Part shown: piece by piece, positions 5,927 through 9,997 of the stretch
Layout: every line of letters starts with the position of its first letter
Position numbering within the stretch: the first letter of the stretch is position 1
Origin: Clostridia bacterium
GTDB taxonomy: Bacteria > Bacillota > Clostridia > Oscillospirales > CAG-272
Length of the DNA: 9,997 nucleotides
Assembly (NCBI GenBank): GCA_017520365.1
Contig: JAFXFQ010000114.1
Span: forward strand, 1 to 9,997
Direction of reading: 5' to 3'
Notes under the pieces: model-generated
What the model saw: the letters and a program-made list of their open reading frames with translations, nothing else
The model's database searches: none
Told to the model about the DNA's origin: nothing
Position numbers and translations under genes: made by a program

Positions 5927-8002
5927 TTATCTTTCGCCGTCGCCCACGTCCTCGCCGTATATAACGACCATGGGACTCTTTTCAAGGGTGAAGGGGCTGT
6001 CAATACCCCTCTGGGTGTTGGATACTGTCATGGAATTGGAATCTATATAGTTGTAAAGCCACTGCCATTTGTCGGCATACGCCTCTCTCTGCTCCTCTGT
6101 GCCGTTAACGTATCTGCTTTCATAAACGGCAGAGAGGCCGAGGAAGTGCATATGAACGGAGAGCCTTTCGATGTTCTCCCGCTCCTCGTCTGTGTCTGCC
6201 TGATTCAAAGCCATGTCAAACAGATAGCACATACGGTCGTAGTTCTCCTCAAAGTATGGGCGGGAATAAATATCAAAGGGAAGCTCAAAGTCGTTGAGAA
6301 CGCAGCCCTTCAGGTTGCCGGCCTCAGTAAGCATGCCCATATACTCGTAAATATACATCCATCCGTAGCCGTAGGTGTCCTTGAGATACTCCTTTATAAG
6401 AAGCTCGTACTCGTCCTTTGTCATATCGGGATCCCACATAAGACGGGATATAAGATATCCGTCAAGAGATTCAAAGGAGCCGCCGTCTGTTCCCTTAACG
6501 TAGAAGCCGTTGGCGCCGTTATTGATAAACCAGCGGAAATCGTTGTAGAGGTTCTCAAAGTTGGGCTGGGGGGAGAGCATGTAGTATATGTTTGTGGGGT
6601 AATACCAAACGTAAATATCAGAGCATCTCTCTGTCCATTTAAGGAAATCAGCTTCGGTCTTTTTGTTGGTGGTGCCAAGATAGTTGCCCTTGTCAGAGCA
6701 GGTGTCGCTGCCGAGAAGATGGTTTGCGCAGCCGTTCCAGCAATAGAGAAGGGTGATGCCCTCGTTGAGGGTTGCCTTTTCAGGTGCATCGTGCCACTCG
6801 CCGTATGCGGTCATAACGATGCGGATGTCGGGATATACCTTCATTATCTTCTCGTGGACCCTGTTTACAAAGTAGACCAGGTTGCCGGAGAATGCGCCCT
6901 CCTCGCGGTTGATCTTTCCGCACTTGCGGCAGGCGCAGGGAACGTCGGAGTCATCATAGGAGCAGGTGACCTCGGTGAGGTCGTGACCGATAACTCTGCC
7001 GTCTGCAAGCTTTGCTTCAATGTACTCAAGCATAGTCTCAACGCAGATGTTGAATATCTTTTCATCGCTGAGGCATCTCTTGGTCAGATTCTGGAGTGAC
7101 ATTTTTTCTTCGGGGATAAAGGTCTTGAAGGAGTGACCATTTCCGCCGGATCTCTCAATGCCCCAGCCGTATCTTGCCTGAAGAAGGGCAGACTGGTCGG
7201 TGGAGCCTGAAAGCTTGTTCTTAATGGTAGAGGATTCAACGTATGAGTTGTGGTAGCCGTTGATGCCTACACAGCGGTATCTCACACGGGGGATCTGGGT
7301 GTCGTCTGTTTCTTCGGGAACGTTGGAGGGGGAGTTTTTGTCAAGCTCGTAGTCGCCGTAGGGATAGAAGCGGTAGCCGTAATAGCTCTCAAGGAGCTCG
7401 TAAACAGCATACATAGTACCTCTGAGCGCACCTGCGGTGATAATAAGGTCGTCGCCCTCGGTCTTGATGTTGAAGCCGTCAGTTCCCATCTCGCCGGTGG
7501 AGTCGGCACGAAGAATGATCTGCTTTTCTGCAGAGGATGAGCTGTTTTCGATGGAAAGCACAGTCTCGGGGTCTCCCAGCTTCACGTATTTTTTCAGCTC
7601 CTCTGCGGCAAATACCATGTTGGGATTGTCGGGGTCGGTAACGAGGACGGTGTATTCGGAAATGGGGGTGCCCATAATAAAGAAGCCCTGCCAGCCGCAG
7701 CCCTCGGGGTAAAGCTGATCGATGAAGCCTTTTCCGGACATATGGAGCTTCATTGCGTAGGAGTCGGCGGCATTGATAACGCCGTCACCGTTGACATCAG
7801 CCGCTGTTTGGTCCATAGTCTCGCCGGTGGCTCCTGCAATGCCGGTTTTGAGGCTGTAGGAGTCGATGGCGTTGATCGTTCCGTCGTGGTTGAGGTCGCC
7901 CTTACGGTAAAGCATTGTGGCGGAAACACTCATAGCAGAGGACAGAGCGGACACCAGCATCATAACGGTAATAAAAACGGATATCAGTTTTTTCAAAGTC
8001 AT
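5927..8002 (-). CDS. Secreted N-terminal dockerin protein with DUF4838 / GH67N-like carbohydrate-active domain
   Basis: This 691-residue exported protein probably acts on a polysaccharide, though its reaction is unknown. A signal peptide spans about 1-28 (basic MTLKK, hydrophobic core, cleavage near SVSA). A type I dockerin follows at about 34-92, with two calcium loops of the form DxNxDGxIN: GDLNHDGTINAIDSY and ADVNGDGVINAADSY. Residues about 105-220 resemble the N-terminal domain of alpha-glucuronidase-type proteins (GALRGTMYAVYELLE, then YGYRFYPYGDYEL). The DUF4838-like core follows from about 238 (IPRVRYRC). It contains CSYDDSDVPCACRKCG (347-362), an FVNRVHEKIMKVYPD segment, and several aromatic blocks (ISRLMWDPD, 518-526). 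No sortase signal or second dockerin is seen. The start has an AAAGGA site four bases or so upstream. It is the first gene of the operon, so the sugar it releases may be the substrate of the three enzymes behind it. Dockerin and export calls are strong; DUF4838 assignment is from pattern memory. Confidence 0.88.
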   Translation of the reverse strand: MTLKKLISVFITVMMLVSALSSAMSVSATMLYRKGDLNHDGTINAIDSYSLKTGIAGATGETMDQTAADVNGDGVINAADSYAMKLHMSGKGFIDQLYPEGCGWQGFFIMGTPISEYTVLVTDPDNPNMVFAAEELKKYVKLGDPETVLSIENSSSSAEKQIILRADSTGEMGTDGFNIKTEGDDLIITAGALRGTMYAVYELLESYYGYRFYPYGDYELDKNSPSNVPEETDDTQIPRVRYRCVGINGYHNSYVESSTIKNKLSGSTDQSALLQARYGWGIERSGGNGHSFKTFIPEEKMSLQNLTKRCLSDEKIFNICVETMLEYIEAKLADGRVIGHDLTEVTCSYDDSDVPCACRKCGKINREEGAFSGNLVYFVNRVHEKIMKVYPDIRIVMTAYGEWHDAPEKATLNEGITLLYCWNGCANHLLGSDTCSDKGNYLGTTNKKTEADFLKWTERCSDIYVWYYPTNIYYMLSPQPNFENLYNDFRWFINNGANGFYVKGTDGGSFESLDGYLISRLMWDPDMTKDEYELLIKEYLKDTYGYGWMYIYEYMGMLTEAGNLKGCVLNDFELPFDIYSRPYFEENYDRMCYLFDMALNQADTDEERENIERLSVHMHFLGLSAVYESRYVNGTEEQREAYADKWQWLYNYIDSNSMTVSNTQRGIDSPFTLEKSPMVVIYGEDVGDGER

Positions 8003-8031
8003 AACGTCCTTTCATAACTGTTCTACTAACC

Positions 8032-8060
8032 ATTATAATATATACCGACGGATTTTTCAA
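8032..8060 (-). promoter_or_regulatory. Sigma-A promoter of the dockerin-epimerase-kinase-aldolase operon
   Basis: On the minus strand a -35 box TTGAAA (8060-8055) and a perfect -10 box TATAAT (8037-8032) are separated by exactly 17 bases. Transcription should start near 8025, giving a leader of only about 22 bases. That leaves no room for a riboswitch. No clear operator palindrome beyond the AT-rich -10 region is seen. Confidence 0.88.
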
Positions 8061-8153
8061 TAGAAATTGCCGTGCCGAAACAGTTTTTTTAGCCTCTTTC
8101 AGAGTACTTTTGCGGACATTTATCTGATATCACAGCATAAACGGGGTAACCTA

Positions 8154-8182
8154 TTGACTAAACGGAGAAAATATATTATAAT
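8154..8182 (+). promoter_or_regulatory. Sigma-A promoter of the flavoprotein-apbE operon
   Basis: TTGACT (8154-8159) and TATAAT (8177-8182) are separated by 17 bases, close to consensus. The start point should fall near 8189, leaving a leader of about 25 bases. The GAGGT at 8204-8208 then sits five bases before the ATG at 8214. It is divergent from the operon promoter at 8032-8060, with about 93 bases between the two -35 boxes. Confidence 0.88.
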
Positions 8183-8213
8183 TGTACTTAATAATCTTGT
8201 TATGAGGTAGAAT

Positions 8214-9215
8214 ATGAAAAGAATTCTCGCTATATCTCTTGCGCTTCTTGCGTCTGCGGCTCTGTTCTTCGGTGCTTTCTTCATCAGACCCGACAGCGGT
8301 AATACTGACGGAAAGTATAAGCTCGGTATGGGTACCGCGGTCACCATCGAGAGTGATAATGCGGAAAAGGATGGTGCAGGTGCATCCGTTACCACAGTTG
8401 CCGTTATTACAGACGGTGCGGGAAAGATAGTTGACTGTGCTGTCGACTGCGGCCAGTACAAGATCAAGCTTGACGAGGTCAAGGCAGGCGGCAAGGGCGA
8501 TAATTATACCACAAAGAACGAGCTTGGTGACGACTATAATATGGTGGCCTACAGCGGCGGTGCAGCTATTGCCGAGTGGTACGCGCAGGCAGAGTATTTT
8601 GCAGAGTATGTAAAGGGCAAGAACGCAAAGGAAGCAACACTTATTGACCTTAACGGCGGCAAGTCCGGCGATGCAGACCTTCTTGCAGGCTGTACTATTG
8701 ATATTACAGATTTCAAGGCGGCACTCGTAAAGGCTATGGGAGACACCCTCGCAGTTGAATTTGAGTCAGAAAAGACCCCCTCGATATCTCTTGCATTCAT
8801 CAACGGTGATTCCGTGGGTGAGCTGAAGGAGGGCGCATATCCCACGAAGATGACTACGGATATGGCCGCTGTTGCAACACTTGACGGCAAGGTGCTTGCT
8901 GCGATTTGCGATGTTGCGGAGACCACTGTCAGCTATCTTGAGGACGGGACACTTGACGGCGTCAGCTATGGCGGAACGAAGAGAGAAAAGCTTGATTCCT
9001 ACGGCATGAAGGGTAATTCCGGCATATCTGCAGAGTGGTATGAGCAGTCCTATAATTTCTGCTCCTACATCAAGGGTATGACCGCATCCGAAATCGCCGC
9101 TATTGCTATGGGCGAGGACGGAAAGGCTGCAAATGCAGATCTTCTTGCAGGCTGTACCGTATATGTCGGAGATTTCATAAAGATCGCAGAAAAGGCTGCC
9201 AAGGCGGCAAAGTAA
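8214..9215 (+). CDS. Extracytoplasmic tandem-repeat protein, probable FMN-binding ApbE substrate
   Basis: This is a 333-residue exported protein whose family I recognise only by analogy to FMN_bind proteins. A basic start and hydrophobic stretch (4-24) form a signal peptide or membrane anchor; there is no lipobox cysteine. The rest is two repeats, about 60-174 and 215-328. They share AEWYxQ, then FxxYxKGxxAxE, then ADLLAGCT and a final DF. Each begins with a beta-strand pattern such as TVAVITDGAGKIVDC, as FMN_bind domains do. The heptad DLLAGCT occurs twice (155-161 and 309-315). It fits the ApbE target pattern D-x-x-S/T-G-A-T if Cys replaces Ala, making T161 and T315 candidate FMN sites. The next gene, 24 bases on, is apbE. 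A role as an extracellular flavin electron carrier is inferred. The second repeat is more diverged in its first half (TKREKLDSYGM in place of TKNELGDDYNM). No heme CxxCH motif is present. Confidence 0.82.
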   Translation: MKRILAISLALLASAALFFGAFFIRPDSGNTDGKYKLGMGTAVTIESDNAEKDGAGASVTTVAVITDGAGKIVDCAVDCGQYKIKLDEVKAGGKGDNYTTKNELGDDYNMVAYSGGAAIAEWYAQAEYFAEYVKGKNAKEATLIDLNGGKSGDADLLAGCTIDITDFKAALVKAMGDTLAVEFESEKTPSISLAFINGDSVGELKEGAYPTKMTTDMAAVATLDGKVLAAICDVAETTVSYLEDGTLDGVSYGGTKREKLDSYGMKGNSGISAEWYEQSYNFCSYIKGMTASEIAAIAMGEDGKAANADLLAGCTVYVGDFIKIAEKAAKAAK

Positions 9216-9239
9216 AAGAAAAGCTCGGAGGACAACGGA

Positions 9240-9997
9240 ATGAAAAGGATCGCAGCAGTGATACTCACTCTTGCAACGGTTCTTTCCGTTGTCCTTTTGT
9301 CGTCCTGTAAAAAGGAAGAGAAGCAGTATTCAAAATCGTTTATCGGAGTATTTGATACGCAGACCGTGGTGGTAGGATGCGAAATGAGTGAGGATATCTT
9401 CAATAAAAATGCAGAGAAGATATATGAGCTTCTTGAAGAGTATCATCGCCTTTTCGATATATACCACGAGTATGACGGCATCAATAATCTGAAAACAGTA
9501 AACAGTATGGCAGGCAAAGCCCCCGTGAAGGTGGATAAGGCCATAATCCGCCTTTTGAAGTTTTCAAAGGAGATGTACACCCTGACCGACGGTATGACAA
9601 ACGTGGCTATGGGCAGCGTTTTGTCCCTGTGGCACGATTACCGCACGAAGGGCCTCGACGACCCGAAAAACGCCGCCCTTCCGCCTATGGAAGAGCTTTC
9701 AAAGGCCGCACTTCATACAGATATTGAAAAGGTGATCATAGACGAGAAGGAATCGACCGTGTTACTGTCCGACCCGGAAATGCGCCTTGACGTGGGCGCT
9801 GTTGCCAAGGGCTATGCCGTTGAGATGACGGCAAGAGCCTTTGAGGAGCAGGGCCTTTCCGGCTATGCGCTCTCCGTTGGTGGAAACGTCCGCTGTATGG
9901 GTGAAAAGCCAAGCGGCGATAAATGGGAGATAGGAGTACAAAACCCTGACCTGACCTCCGATAAGGCATATATCGCCACAGCCTATTTCACAAACGA
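9240..9997 (+). CDS. apbE: ApbE-type FAD:protein FMN transferase lipoprotein (cut by the right edge)
   Basis: ApbE transfers FMN from FAD to a threonine or serine of target proteins outside the cytoplasm, with Mg2+. The visible 252 residues start with a lipoprotein signal peptide whose lipobox is LSSC (20-23), so the enzyme should be anchored on the outer face of the membrane. Recognisable ApbE segments are FDTQTVVVG (38-46), LEEYHRLFDIY with the downstream NNLKTVNSMAG (82-92), TDGMTNVAMGSVLSLWHDY (116-134), LDVGAVAKGYAVE (183-195) and SVGGNVRCMGEKPSGDKWEIG (212-232). The start is fixed by GGAGG at 9227-9231, eight bases before the ATG. The frame is open to the last base; family members usually run about 330-350 residues, so roughly a quarter is missing. 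It is co-transcribed with the two-repeat protein just upstream, its likely substrate. Confidence 0.95.
   Translation, partial: MKRIAAVILTLATVLSVVLLSSCKKEEKQYSKSFIGVFDTQTVVVGCEMSEDIFNKNAEKIYELLEEYHRLFDIYHEYDGINNLKTVNSMAGKAPVKVDKAIIRLLKFSKEMYTLTDGMTNVAMGSVLSLWHDYRTKGLDDPKNAALPPMEELSKAALHTDIEKVIIDEKESTVLLSDPEMRLDVGAVAKGYAVEMTARAFEEQGLSGYALSVGGNVRCMGEKPSGDKWEIGVQNPDLTSDKAYIATAYFTN

Noticed and set aside
6146..7099. 317-codon plus-strand open frame opposite the DUF4838 protein
   Set aside because: It lies wholly inside the dockerin protein gene in antisense, with low-complexity Val/Ala/Gly composition and no start signals.
8003..8213. Riboswitch or small RNA in the divergent intergenic region
   Set aside because: Both promoters leave leaders under 30 bases, and the remaining sequence shows no stable paired structure.

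Overview
The window looks like a chromosomal segment of a low-to-mid GC Clostridia bacterium, probably an Oscillospiraceae/Ruminococcus-like gut or rumen fibre degrader. The reasons are the dockerin on a secreted carbohydrate-active protein, strong AGGAGG-type ribosome binding sites, near-consensus sigma-A promoters, and a Gram-positive style ApbE lipoprotein. No 16S rRNA, tRNA, mobile element or CRISPR array is visible, so the taxonomic placement is inference from gene content.

Layout, left to right. Positions 1-188 are non-coding and rich in inverted repeats. A 929-residue UvrD/PcrA-type helicase (189-2978, +) follows; it carries an extra cysteine-containing C-terminal module. A strong 17-bp-stem hairpin (3007-3043) separates it from a convergent four-gene operon on the minus strand (8002 down to 3092). 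Transcription order is: a secreted dockerin plus DUF4838-type protein, a D-psicose/D-tagatose 3-epimerase-type enzyme, a PfkB sugar kinase, and a GatY/KbaY-type class II aldolase. A near-perfect promoter (8032-8060) drives it. A second promoter (8154-8182) fires divergently and reads a tandem-repeat extracytoplasmic protein (8214-9215) followed by an ApbE flavin transferase lipoprotein (9240 onward) that runs off the right edge.

How the genes may work together. In the minus-strand operon the secreted protein would act on plant or host glycans outside the cell. The three cytoplasmic enzymes form a short ketohexose route: epimerise at C3, phosphorylate, split into trioses. The exact sugar is not determined by the sequence. 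In the plus-strand operon, each repeat of the first protein ends in the heptad DLLAGCT. This fits the known ApbE target pattern D-x-x-S/T/A-G-A-T except for Cys in place of Ala. It is probably a doubly flavinylated extracytoplasmic redox protein encoded beside its own modifying enzyme, comparable in layout to the PplA/FmnB pair of Listeria extracellular electron transfer. That pairing is the most interesting system in the window.
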